A stretch of 64,000 nt of DNA from Candidatus Phaeomarinobacter ectocarpi (GTDB lineage: Bacteria > Pseudomonadota > Alphaproteobacteria > CGMCC-115125): contig NZ_HG966617.1 in assembly GCF_000689395.1 (NCBI RefSeq), forward strand, positions 692,753 through 756,752, given 5' to 3'. The notes below the pieces were generated by a model that saw only the letters and a list, made by a program, of their open reading frames with translations, was not told where the DNA came from and did not search any database. Positions 1-9,710 of this stretch are shown in pieces (position 1 is the first letter of the stretch; each line of letters opens with the position of its first letter). Both the position numbers and the translations under genes were made by a program.

Positions 1-35
1 GCCATGGCTGACATCATTGAGTTTGCGGCAATGCC

Positions 36-72
36 CATGGATCCACCGGTCAAGCCGGAGGATGGCGTGATA
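36..72. repeat. REP-like intergenic palindromic repeat
   Basis: This stretch contains CCGGTCAAGCCGG flanked by CATGGATCCA and AGGATGGCGTGAT. It matches the widespread alphaproteobacterial intergenic repeat whose usual form is a near-palindrome around GGTCAAGCC followed by GGATGACG. Such units are a known source of spurious peptides like MDPPVKPEDG, which appears in translation here. Only one copy was noticed in the window. Confidence 0.55.
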
Positions 73-103
73 AAATGGGTCCACCATCAAACACCTGCCG
101 CCA

Positions 104-124
104 TTGTCCGGTTTAACCGGACAA
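104..124. promoter_or_regulatory. Perfect palindrome upstream of ppdK
   Basis: The arms TTGTCCGGTT and AACCGGACAA are perfect inverted complements around a single T. The site lies about 103 bases before the ppdK start codon. It could be an operator for ppdK or the hairpin of an upstream transcript's end. There is no T-run after it, so an operator is slightly favoured. Confidence 0.45.
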
Positions 125-227
125 TCCAGACAACGGCAGCGCCACGCAATGCCAAGGCAGCAGAGCCGCGCAAACCGCTCCTCTTCATTCATAATCTCAA
201 ATCACACCGCAAGACAGGCGAGTAACC

Positions 228-2894
<2,667 letters not shown>

Positions 2895-2920
2895 TTCGGC
2901 ACCTGCCCGCCAGATTTTGC

Positions 2921-2980
2921 TGCATTGCACCATATATGGCTGAAAACAGCGCAAGTATGCGTGTGCAGTGCAACATATAT
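2921..2980. repeat. 17-bp direct repeat pair after ppdK
   Basis: TGCATTGCACCATATAT (2921-2937) and TGCAGTGCAACATATAT (2964-2980) match at 15 of 17 positions. Their starts are 43 bases apart, about four helical turns, so both copies would face the same side of the DNA. That arrangement is common for paired protein-binding sites. The binding protein is unknown. Confidence 0.5.
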
Positions 2981-3041
2981 TAACCGGTTTGCGTCTGGTG
3001 CATGGCCGCTTTTCACCAGAAAAAGTCCCACAATTTCAATG

Positions 3042-3114
3042 GATTAGGGAACTTCACAGGTCTGTGACGGTTCTCCTCTTGAAGACCGCATATGTAAATG
3101 CTACTTCCCTAATC
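3042..3114. ncRNA. Candidate structured RNA element
   Basis: GATTAGGGAA (3042-3051) pairs perfectly with TTCCCTAATC (3105-3114). Inside are CACAG-GT-CTGTG, GCAT-N6-ATGC and an alternative pairing GGTCT/AGACC, so a branched fold is possible. A TTGACA hexamer lies just outside at 3127, but no good -10 follows it. This could be a small RNA, a leader structure or a protein site. The evidence is folding potential only. Confidence 0.25.
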
Positions 3115-3459
3115 ACAGCGATTGTATTGACAAACTTGTCACTAGGGTTCGCTGAATGAGTTTCCGATCCGGCAACGCCACTCAGAAAAAGAGTGGCACA
3201 CAGATTGCCTGATTGTGAGTGGGCTGGATGGACTGGGCGAGGCTAGGGACGCTTTCCGCCGATTATCTCCAATTTCCAGGCCCAAAGCGGCACAGGTCAG
3301 AAGATGACGTGCCGAAGTGAGATAGCGGATACGTAGATCCGTTTGTTTTTGGGGGCGTGAAGACGGTTTGTGACGGTTGCGCAAGAGATGCGCGCCCGAA
3401 CCTTTCACGCCATCTGCTTGGGACATCTCTCGGGCAGGACTGGATTTGGAGACAGGACG

Positions 3460-4266
3460 ATGCCTAAGAGCTTCGACACCGTTGTGACCAGACTTCTGGC
3501 GTTCACCGCCAAGCGCAAAACCATGCGCATCACCGCAGCCACGGGCGTGGCAGCCCTCTTTGTTGCCATCGGCGCGGTTGCGACCGGTGCTCTGCCCGGC
3601 GTGGCGGGGCCCCTTACCCTGAAATCAGAAACGGCAAGCATCAGCGATGCGCCGCAGGTGCGCGCCGCGTCTGAGCGCGCCCGCTCGCGCGTCGCCGGTG
3701 GACGTCTTAGCGCGCCCATCAGCACGCTGCCCGCCGTCACAAAAGCGATGAGCGACGGCACCTTCTATGCCGTGGTCGAAAACGCAGTGCAGATTGCAGG
3801 CGAAGGCCGGCTGGCCGAGCGTTTTGCAAAGCTCTCTCCAAAGGCGCTTGATCGCGAACGTCTTTGCCTTGCACAGGCCATCTACTTTGAGGCCCGCAGT
3901 GAAGGCGCCAAGGGCAAGCTTGCCGTGGCGGAGGTTGTGCTGACACGGGTTGCGGACAAGCGCTACCCCAGCACCATTTGCGCGGTTGTATTCCAAGGCT
4001 CACACCTCAAGACAGGCTGCCAGTTCTCCTGGACCTGCGACGGGATCAAGGACACACCGGGTGAAAAGGATGCCTGGAAAAAGTCCCAGAACCTGGCCGC
4101 ATATGTGATGCTTGATGTGCAGTGGGAAGAAGTCACCGGCAAGGCGACGCACTACCACGCCGACTATGTTTCACCGTACTGGGCACCGACGCTGAACGAG
4201 ACCACCACAGTTGGCAAGCATATATTTTACCGGTGGGTGAATCGCCACGCGCCGCAGGAAAGCTAG
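3460..4266 (+). CDS. SleB-type cell wall hydrolase
   Basis: Predicted peptidoglycan hydrolase of the Hydrolase_2 (SleB/CwlJ) family, 268 residues. A single membrane segment (about residues 20-45, VAALFVAIGAVATGAL) anchors or exports it, followed by a low-complexity linker. The C-terminal catalytic domain has the family signature LCLAQAIYFEARSEG, then KRYPSTICAVVFQ and CQFSWTCDG. The acid residue is the Glu of YFEARSEG by family analogy. I chose the ATG at 3460 because GGAG/AGGACG precedes it. An upstream in-frame ATG at 3370 would add 30 residues that look non-coding. In vegetative alphaproteobacteria these proteins are linked to envelope remodelling rather than spore germination. It is monocistronic after a long regulatory-looking spacer. 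Confidence 0.85.
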   Translation: MPKSFDTVVTRLLAFTAKRKTMRITAATGVAALFVAIGAVATGALPGVAGPLTLKSETASISDAPQVRAASERARSRVAGGRLSAPISTLPAVTKAMSDGTFYAVVENAVQIAGEGRLAERFAKLSPKALDRERLCLAQAIYFEARSEGAKGKLAVAEVVLTRVADKRYPSTICAVVFQGSHLKTGCQFSWTCDGIKDTPGEKDAWKKSQNLAAYVMLDVQWEEVTGKATHYHADYVSPYWAPTLNETTTVGKHIFYRWVNRHAPQES

Positions 4267-4321
4267 AGCACTTCTGCCTCTAACCCTGACATGAACAAGA
4301 CGATGCGAAATGCGGCGGCTG

Positions 4322-5152
4322 CTATTGTGCAGCTGCCGCTTTTTCTTCCATCTCGCGGATAACAGCTGCCAGCGGGCCGGTGCTCTTGATCTGCTCGCGC
4401 ACAAGCTCCGGCGTGTTGCCGGCTGCTTTATCCAGATCACCAATCTCTTCCGGCACATACCAGTGCAGTTTCTCGGGCGTGTGATACGCATCCCAGACGC
4501 TGTCCGCGACAGATGACGCCGGCATCAGCCGGAACATGCCTTCGGTCGGCGCGCCGTCCTGCGTTCCCTCGGGAAGAATGGGTGTGTCAATCAAGCCGGG
4601 CAGAACATCCGCAGCGCGGACCCCATGACGCGCAAACTCAATAGACAAAGCTTCCGTCAAACCTTTGACCGCGTGCTTGGTCGCTGAATAAACGGCGATG
4701 CCCGGCATGCCATAGGTCGCTGATGAAGAAGATGTTGTGAAGCACAGCGAGTTGGGAGTGGCTTTCAACAGCGGATAGGCAAGGTGGATGCCCCGCATCA
4801 CGCCGACGAAGTTGACGTTTACGACCGCCATCACTTCATCAAATGTCATCTCATCGAAAAACCCGCCCGCGCCAATGCCGGCATTGTTGAACAGCAGGTC
4901 AAGCGTGCCGCCTGTGTCCTTGGCAAATGCTTCGAGGACCGAAGCGAAAGCATCACCGTCTGTCACATCCAGCGTCGAGATGAAGCAGTTGTCTGCGCCG
5001 ATTTCGCTTTCAAGGGCCTGCAGTCCGGCCTCATTGACGTCGGTCGCACCGACAAACCATCCTTTTTCAGCAAACAGATCCGCTGTCGCTTTACCCATGC
5101 CGCTGGCGGCACCGGTGATGAATATGGATTTGCGGTCCCCTGATTTGGACAT
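4322..5152 (-). CDS. Short-chain dehydrogenase/reductase (SDR)
   Basis: Classical SDR of 276 residues, NAD(P)-dependent, substrate unknown. The Rossmann glycine motif TGAASGMGKA is near residue 14, the NNAG motif (FNNAGIG) near residue 90, and the catalytic pair is YSATK with Ser upstream in TTSSSSATYG. The C-terminus is extended with Ala and Glu (EEKAAAAQ). The start has a strong GGAGG seven bases before ATG. It lies convergent to the cell-wall hydrolase and 46 bases upstream of nadC's stop on the same strand, so it is transcribed divergently from neither and may have its own promoter. The proximity to the nad operon does not imply a link. Confidence 0.85.
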   Translation of the reverse strand: MSKSGDRKSIFITGAASGMGKATADLFAEKGWFVGATDVNEAGLQALESEIGADNCFISTLDVTDGDAFASVLEAFAKDTGGTLDLLFNNAGIGAGGFFDEMTFDEVMAVVNVNFVGVMRGIHLAYPLLKATPNSLCFTTSSSSATYGMPGIAVYSATKHAVKGLTEALSIEFARHGVRAADVLPGLIDTPILPEGTQDGAPTEGMFRLMPASSVADSVWDAYHTPEKLHWYVPEEIGDLDKAAGNTPELVREQIKSTGPLAAVIREMEEKAAAAQ

Positions 5153-5198
5153 GGTCTTCCTCCCTGCAATACTTTTTCTAGGGAGGAGTGTAGGGCGG

Positions 5199-6065
5199 TC
5201 AGTCGCCGAAATCGATATCCAGCCCTAAATCAAGCGACGGCGCTGAGTGGGTCAGCCAGCCAACGGAGATCAGATCCACACCACTTTCGGCCACCGCCTT
5301 GATGGTGTCGCTGGTAATGCCGCCCGAAGCCTCCAACGTGGCGCGACCTGCGTTGATGGCCACAGCTTCGGCAAGCATGTCCGGTGACATGTTGTCGAGC
5401 AGAATAGCTTCCGCACCTGCGTCCAGCGCCTCGCGGAGCTGATCAAGGGTGTCGACCTCGCACTCAATCTTCACCATGTGGCCTGCCTGTGAGCGCGCAG
5501 CTGTTATGGCCGCAGTCACGCCACCAGCGACAGCGATGTGGTTGTCCTTGATGAGCAAACCATCATCGAGGCCAAATCTATGGTTCGCGCCACCGCCGCT
5601 GCGCACCGCGTGCTTTTCAAACGCGCGGAGACCAGGTGTTGTCTTGCGTGTGCAGGTCACCTTGGCTTTGGTATGAGAAATCAGGTCGGTCATGCTCTTT
5701 GCAGCGCTGGCAATGCCCGACATGTGCCCCAGAAAGTTCAGGGCAACCCGCTCGCCGGTTAGAATGGAACGCGCCTTGCCATCAAGATGACAGATTGCAT
5801 CGCCCGGCTCGATCAGATCCCCATCGCGCTTTTCAATGCCGATGAGAAGGTCTGGATCAACCATCCGAAAGGCAGCGCGTGCCGCATCAAGTCCTGACAC
5901 AACGCCTGTGGCTCTGGCTGCGATCCGTGCTTGCGCGCGTGTATTTTCCGGCACGACATAGTCCGAGGTTATGTCACCCGCACGGCCAAGGTCTTCCTCC
6001 AGCGCATTGCGCACGGCAGGCTCGACGATCAGGCGAGGCATGGGTGGGAGAGTGAGTGCTGTCAT
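5199..6065 (-). CDS. nadC: Nicotinate-nucleotide pyrophosphorylase (quinolinate phosphoribosyltransferase)
   Basis: Converts quinolinate and PRPP to nicotinate mononucleotide, CO2 and pyrophosphate, the last step specific to de novo NAD synthesis. The 288 residues are full length. The N-terminal domain contains LTGERVALNFLGHMSGIA, the active-site stretch is CTRKTTPGLRAFEKHAV with basic residues binding the phosphates, and RFGLDDGLLIKDNH and LLDNMSPD follow in the barrel. ATG is three bases after the nadB stop, so the two genes are translated from one message. It is the third gene of nadA-nadB-nadC and should share the regulation proposed for the nadA promoter. Confidence 0.96.
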   Translation of the reverse strand: MTALTLPPMPRLIVEPAVRNALEEDLGRAGDITSDYVVPENTRAQARIAARATGVVSGLDAARAAFRMVDPDLLIGIEKRDGDLIEPGDAICHLDGKARSILTGERVALNFLGHMSGIASAAKSMTDLISHTKAKVTCTRKTTPGLRAFEKHAVRSGGGANHRFGLDDGLLIKDNHIAVAGGVTAAITAARSQAGHMVKIECEVDTLDQLREALDAGAEAILLDNMSPDMLAEAVAINAGRATLEASGGITSDTIKAVAESGVDLISVGWLTHSAPSLDLGLDIDFGD

Positions 6066-6068
6066 GAA

Positions 6069-7685
6069 TCAGGCCGTTTTTGCGGTTTGTGGAGCAGGCG
6101 TTGCGGCGGTCGCGCGCGCTTCTTCCAGAGTGAGAGGCAGATGCCGCGTCAGTGCATCATCGCTCTGCGGATAGTCGAGGCGACTATGGCCGCCGCGGCT
6201 TTCATGCCGGCGATGGGCTGCGGCAACAACAAGATGCGCCGCGGCAAGCATGTTGCGGTACCCGCTGGCCGCCGGCAGCGCCTGGTCCTCAAGGTCTCGG
6301 ATCAGCGACAGCGTTTCCTCAAGCGATGTGGCGTCGCGGGCAACGCCCACATTGCGCGCCATGCTCTGGCGCAGGGTCTGTATATGTGATGCATGGGGGT
6401 CGTCGCCAGTTGGAGCGGACCCGCCAGCGGGGGCTTCCTTGGGGCGCGATGCGCCACCCGTTATCGAAGCAATGCTGTCGGCAATACGGGACCCAAAGAC
6501 GATGGATTCCAGAAGGGAATTGGAGGCAAGACGGTTGGCACCGTGGGCACCCGTGCGCGACACCTCTCCGCAGGCGTAAAGGCCGGGCAGGCTTGCGACG
6601 CCGGCAAGGTCCGTAACGACGCCGCCCATATGGTAATGCGCTGCCGGAGCCACCGGGATCGCTTGGCTGAGTGGGTCAATCCCATTGCGCTGGCAGGCGG
6701 AATACACAGACGGAAAACGATCCACAAATCGGTTCCCCACCGCATCGCGGCAATCCAGAAGAACCGTGCCGCCGCTGCCGATCTCTTTGGCAATCTCGCG
6801 CGCAACAATGTCTCGCGGCGCAAGTTCCAGATCGCGATGCACACCTTCCATCAGGCGGGACCCGTCTGCGCGCAGCAAGGTGGCCCCTTCGCCTCGCAAT
6901 GCTTCTGTTGCCAATGGAGCAGGGTCTTCATCACAGGCGATGGCTGTGGGGTGGAATTGCACAAACTCCACATCGCTTACCAACGCGCCGGCGCGCGCGG
7001 CTAGGCCAATGCCATGACCGCGCGATCCAGCGGGATTTGTCGTCACCGCATAAAGAGCGCCAACGCCACCTGTTGCAAGTACGGTCGCGTCCGCCCGGAA
7101 CCGCAGGCTAGGGGCGTCAGGCTCCACGCCACCGCGCGTGATAAGGCCCGTCACTGCGCCACCTTCGACGATCAGATCAGCAGCATGCCAGCCGGACACG
7201 ATATGGATGTTGTCGTGGGCCAGTGCAGCCTTGCCCAATGCCGACATGATGGCGGCACCTGCGCCATCGCCGCCCACATGGGCAATGCGGTTGCGCGAGT
7301 GTGCGCCTTCGCGGCCAAGGGAGAATGATCCGTCGGGTTTCTTGTCAAAGGCAACGCCAAGGGCCTCAAGGTCTGAAATGCGCGCAGCTGCGTCATCCGC
7401 CAGCGCGCGCGCGGCAGCTTCATCGACAAGTCCATCACCGGCGGCAAGTGTGTCAGCCACATGCAGGTCAGCAGAGTCATCAGCGCCCAGTGCCGCGGCA
7501 ATGCCGCCCTGCGCCCATGTGGAGGTCGCCCCGCCTTTGCGCGGGATGCCTGCCAGCACTGTGACCTGTCGGCCGGCGTTCGCCAGCTTCAATGCCGTAA
7601 ACAGGCCAGCAAGACCGGCGCCCGCCACAAGGGCGTCGCCGGCCAGCTGTTCAGCAGTTCTGTAATTGGACGTGGCCTGTGCCAT
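6069..7685 (-). CDS. nadB: L-aspartate oxidase
   Basis: FAD enzyme oxidising L-aspartate to iminoaspartate, the substrate of NadA. The 538 residues show the N-terminal dinucleotide-binding motif GAGLAGLFTALKLA, the substrate-side loop STWAQGGIAAALG, the catalytic region LAPRDIVAREI, and AAHYHMGGVVTD with conserved His and Gly. The C-terminal helical domain of the succinate dehydrogenase/fumarate reductase flavoprotein superfamily is present (LEDQALPAASGYRNMLAAAHLV). It lies 31 bases after nadA and three before nadC. The length and the presence of nadA and nadC on either side argue against a fumarate reductase subunit. Confidence 0.96.
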   Translation of the reverse strand: MAQATSNYRTAEQLAGDALVAGAGLAGLFTALKLANAGRQVTVLAGIPRKGGATSTWAQGGIAAALGADDSADLHVADTLAAGDGLVDEAAARALADDAAARISDLEALGVAFDKKPDGSFSLGREGAHSRNRIAHVGGDGAGAAIMSALGKAALAHDNIHIVSGWHAADLIVEGGAVTGLITRGGVEPDAPSLRFRADATVLATGGVGALYAVTTNPAGSRGHGIGLAARAGALVSDVEFVQFHPTAIACDEDPAPLATEALRGEGATLLRADGSRLMEGVHRDLELAPRDIVAREIAKEIGSGGTVLLDCRDAVGNRFVDRFPSVYSACQRNGIDPLSQAIPVAPAAHYHMGGVVTDLAGVASLPGLYACGEVSRTGAHGANRLASNSLLESIVFGSRIADSIASITGGASRPKEAPAGGSAPTGDDPHASHIQTLRQSMARNVGVARDATSLEETLSLIRDLEDQALPAASGYRNMLAAAHLVVAAAHRRHESRGGHSRLDYPQSDDALTRHLPLTLEEARATAATPAPQTAKTA

Positions 7686-7716
7686 TGGCTTTCGGCCTTC
7701 TGCGATCTGGCGCTAG

Positions 7717-8820
7717 CTAGTTGTTGTTGAGCGCAATCATGCGTTCAATCGGCAGCCGCGCGCGCTCTGCAATCGCCGGGTCAACCAGCACCTCATCTTG
7801 CATGGTGTGCAGGGAGGCCAGGATCTTCGGCAGGGTGATCCGCTTCATGTGTGGGCACAGATTGCACGGGCGAATGAAATCCACGTTGGGATTTTCAACA
7901 GCCACATTGTCCGACATGGAGCACTCGGTCACCATCATCACCTTGGATGGCTGATTGTCCTTCACCCAGTTGATCATGGCTGATGTGGAGCCTGAGAAGT
8001 CGGCCTCATCCAGCACATTGGGCGGGCATTCAGGGTGCGCGATGATCTTGATGCCCGGGTCATTTTCCCGGTACTCGCGCAGCTCTTCCGGCGTAAAGCG
8101 CTCATGCACCTCACAGGAGCCCTTGTACGTGATGATCTCGACGTCTGTATCTTTCTGCACATTGCGTGCGAGATACTCGTCGGGAATGCACATCACGCGC
8201 GGCGTGTTGAGGCTCTCAACAACCTTCAATGCATTGGAGGACGTGCAGCAGATGTCTGTCTCCGCCTTAACATCAGCGGATGTGTTCACATAGGTCACAA
8301 CCGGCACACCGGGGTATGCCTCGCGCATGGCGCGGACGTCTGCACCCGTGATGGAAGACGCCAGCGAACAGCCGGCCATCTCATCTGGAATGATGACGGT
8401 CTTTTCCTGGTTCAGCAGCTTCGACGTTTCCGCCATGAAGTGCACGCCGCACTGAACAATCACCTGCTCTTCAACCTTGGTGGCTTCGATGGCCAGCTGC
8501 AGGCTGTCACCGGCAATGTCAGCAACGCCATGGAAAATCTCTGGCGTCATGTAGTTGTGCGCCAGGATCACAGCATTCTTCTGCTTCTTGATCCGGTTGA
8601 TCTCGTGAATATACGGCGCGAAGAAAGGCCACTCGACAGACGGGATCACCTTGGAGAGGCGCGCGTACATCGGCGCCATTTCCTTGGCCAGACCGGGCGT
8701 GTATTCCGGCACGTCAAATTCCGGAACAGGCTTCTTCGCCACAGGCTTTTTGGCCTTGGCGCTCTTGATGCCGTCATTTGCACTGACATCATACGCGCTG
8801 CGTTCATACACAATCGTCAT
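7717..8820 (-). CDS. nadA: Quinolinate synthase
   Basis: [4Fe-4S] enzyme condensing iminoaspartate with dihydroxyacetone phosphate to quinolinate. The 367 residues include an N-terminal Lys/Pro-rich extension (about residues 20-40, [14 protein letters not shown]), as in many alphaproteobacterial NadA. The three pseudo-repeat domains carry the expected cluster cysteines: Cys124 in [11 protein letters not shown], the CCTSSNA pair at 191-192, and CNLCPH at 319/322. AHNYMTPEI and [11 protein letters not shown] are substrate-site motifs. A GGGAGG ribosome site sits seven bases before ATG. It is the first gene of nadABC; its leader holds a sigma70-like promoter covered by a perfect palindrome, so it is probably repressed by NadQ when NAD is plentiful. 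Confidence 0.96.
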   Translation of the reverse strand: MTIVYERSAYDVSANDGIKSAKAKKPVAKKPVPEFDVPEYTPGLAKEMAPMYARLSKVIPSVEWPFFAPYIHEINRIKKQKNAVILAHNYMTPEIFHGVADIAGDSLQLAIEATKVEEQVIVQCGVHFMAETSKLLNQEKTVIIPDEMAGCSLASSITGADVRAMREAYPGVPVVTYVNTSADVKAETDICCTSSNALKVVESLNTPRVMCIPDEYLARNVQKDTDVEIITYKGSCEVHERFTPEELREYRENDPGIKIIAHPECPPNVLDEADFSGSTSAMINWVKDNQPSKVMMVTECSMSDNVAVENPNVDFIRPCNLCPHMKRITLPKILASLHTMQDEVLVDPAIAERARLPIERMIALNNN

Positions 8821-8849
8821 AGCCAGGCCTCCCTTGGGGCTGGTGTGCG

Positions 8850-8874
8850 GCTTATACTCATTTAGAGCATAAAG
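8850..8874. promoter_or_regulatory. Weak second NadQ-like site in the nadA leader
   Basis: The order is left arm GCTTATACT, seven-base spacer, right arm AGCATAAAG. It keeps the ACT/GCT-N7-AGCAT core of the strong site at 8921-8945 but matches only about 11 of 18 arm positions. It lies between the proposed promoter and the nadA ribosome site. It may be chance or an auxiliary operator. Confidence 0.3.
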
Positions 8875-8920
8875 GGGGCCGCAAAAAAGGCGGACACAAC
8901 TCCGCTCTGTAAATTTCTTG

Positions 8921-8945
8921 AGTAATGCTACATATGAGCATTACT
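8921..8945. promoter_or_regulatory. Perfect palindromic operator upstream of nadABC (probable NadQ site)
   Basis: AGTAATGCT (8921-8929) and AGCATTACT (8937-8945) are exact inverted complements around a seven-base spacer. The site overlaps the spacer and -10 of the proposed nadA promoter, the position expected for a repressor. A related site precedes nadQ at 12965-12989. NadQ as binder is inference from gene content and site sharing. Confidence 0.7.
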
Positions 8946-8953
8946 CCTGTCAA
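8925..8953 (-). promoter_or_regulatory. Sigma70-like promoter of nadABC
   Basis: Read on the minus strand, TTGACA (8953-8948) is followed after exactly 17 bases by TAGCAT (8930-8925). The -35 is a perfect consensus match and the -10 matches four of six. It lies about 105-130 bases upstream of the nadA ATG and is covered by the palindrome at 8921-8945. Confidence 0.6.
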
Positions 8954-9101
8954 GTAAAGTAAATGGCCTGAAACGGGTCGCCGTCAAGGGCAGGCTGGTG
9001 TGCCATTTGTCCCAAGAAACCTGTGGCGCATGTGATGGTGCAATGGCGGTATCTGTTTTTGGCCGTGCAATCCGGTCTCTCGGCTGTGCTTTGCTCCTCT
9101 C

Positions 9102-9710
9102 ATGGAAGACATCCCCACAATAAAGGCCGTCCTCAGTGCGCTCGCCCTGATTCTGACCTTTGTGGCTTTTTATCCCTACATCCGCTCGATCCTGCGCGAG
9201 GAGACAAAGCCGCATGTGTTTTCGTGGATGATCTGGGCCGCAGGGACTGTCATCGTCTTTTTTGCGCAGCTTGCTGATGGTGCAGGCATTGGTGCTTGGC
9301 CCATCGGCATCTCCGGGGTCATCACGTTTTTTGTTGCAGTGCTCGCACTCGCCAAGTCGGCCGACAAGAGTATTGTCCCCATCGACTGGGTCTTTCTGGC
9401 GCTGGCCCTCAGTGCACTGCCACTTTGGTTTGCCACAGCAAACCCGTTCCTGGCCGTCTTTGTGCTGACGATTGTTGACCTTCTGGGCTTTGGCCCATCC
9501 GTCAGAAAAGCCTATGTCTCCCCGTATGAAGAGAATGCGCTTTTCTTTGCGCTTGGGGCCTTGCGAAACGGCTTTGTGGTAGCGGCTCTGGAAAACTATT
9601 CGTGGACAACAGTCCTGTTTCCAGCCGCTGTCGGCATCGCATGTGTGATGTTTGTTGCGGTCATACTTGTGCGGCGGAAAACCATGCCGCGAGTTATCCG
9701 TCCATCTTGA
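9102..9710 (+). CDS. Polytopic membrane protein, PQ-loop-like
   Basis: A 202-residue integral membrane protein of unknown function with about six or seven hydrophobic segments. Two similar blocks can be seen: LTFVAFYPYIRSILREETKP with a following Trp-rich helix, and LLGFGPSVRKAYVSPYEENA later. The placement of a proline-containing helix plus a short charged loop twice recalls PQ-loop/SWEET-type transporters, but this is only a resemblance. The C-terminus is basic (RRKTMPRVIRPS). It is transcribed divergently from nadA, and its 3' end overlaps the P450 gene by 17 bases tail to tail. The opposite strand holds a long frame rich in Arg, Lys and Pro that I regard as non-coding. Confidence 0.65.
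   Translation: MEDIPTIKAVLSALALILTFVAFYPYIRSILREETKPHVFSWMIWAAGTVIVFFAQLADGAGIGAWPIGISGVITFFVAVLALAKSADKSIVPIDWVFLALALSALPLWFATANPFLAVFVLTIVDLLGFGPSVRKAYVSPYEENALFFALGALRNGFVVAALENYSWTTVLFPAAVGIACVMFVAVILVRRKTMPRVIRPS

Larger units (their letters stand above)
2895..3459. other. 565-base gene-free region with multiple repeats
   Basis: No credible reading frame, tRNA or rRNA is seen here. It holds a near-identical direct repeat (2921-2937 and 2964-2980), a 10-bp inverted repeat enclosing smaller hairpins (3042-3114), a palindrome TGACAA-AC-TTGTCA (3128-3141), a 7-bp hairpin GCCACTC/GAGTGGC (3177-3197) and two copies of TGTGACGGTT (3063-3072 and 3369-3378). This is dense for a spacer and suggests regulatory or RNA-coding content between ppdK and the hydrolase. 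No function can be assigned. Confidence 0.5.

Noticed and set aside
4-225. 73-residue open frame before ppdK
   Set aside because: It runs through a REP-like repeat and a palindrome, has no ribosome site visible in the window, and its MDPPVKPEDG peptide is a known artefact of such repeats.
3127-3155. TTGACA as a promoter for the cell-wall hydrolase
   Set aside because: No -10-like hexamer at 16-18 bases; the TTGACA is part of a palindrome.
2968-3159. Short frame in the ppdK-hydrolase gap
   Set aside because: It spans the inverted repeats and shows no start signal or protein-like composition.
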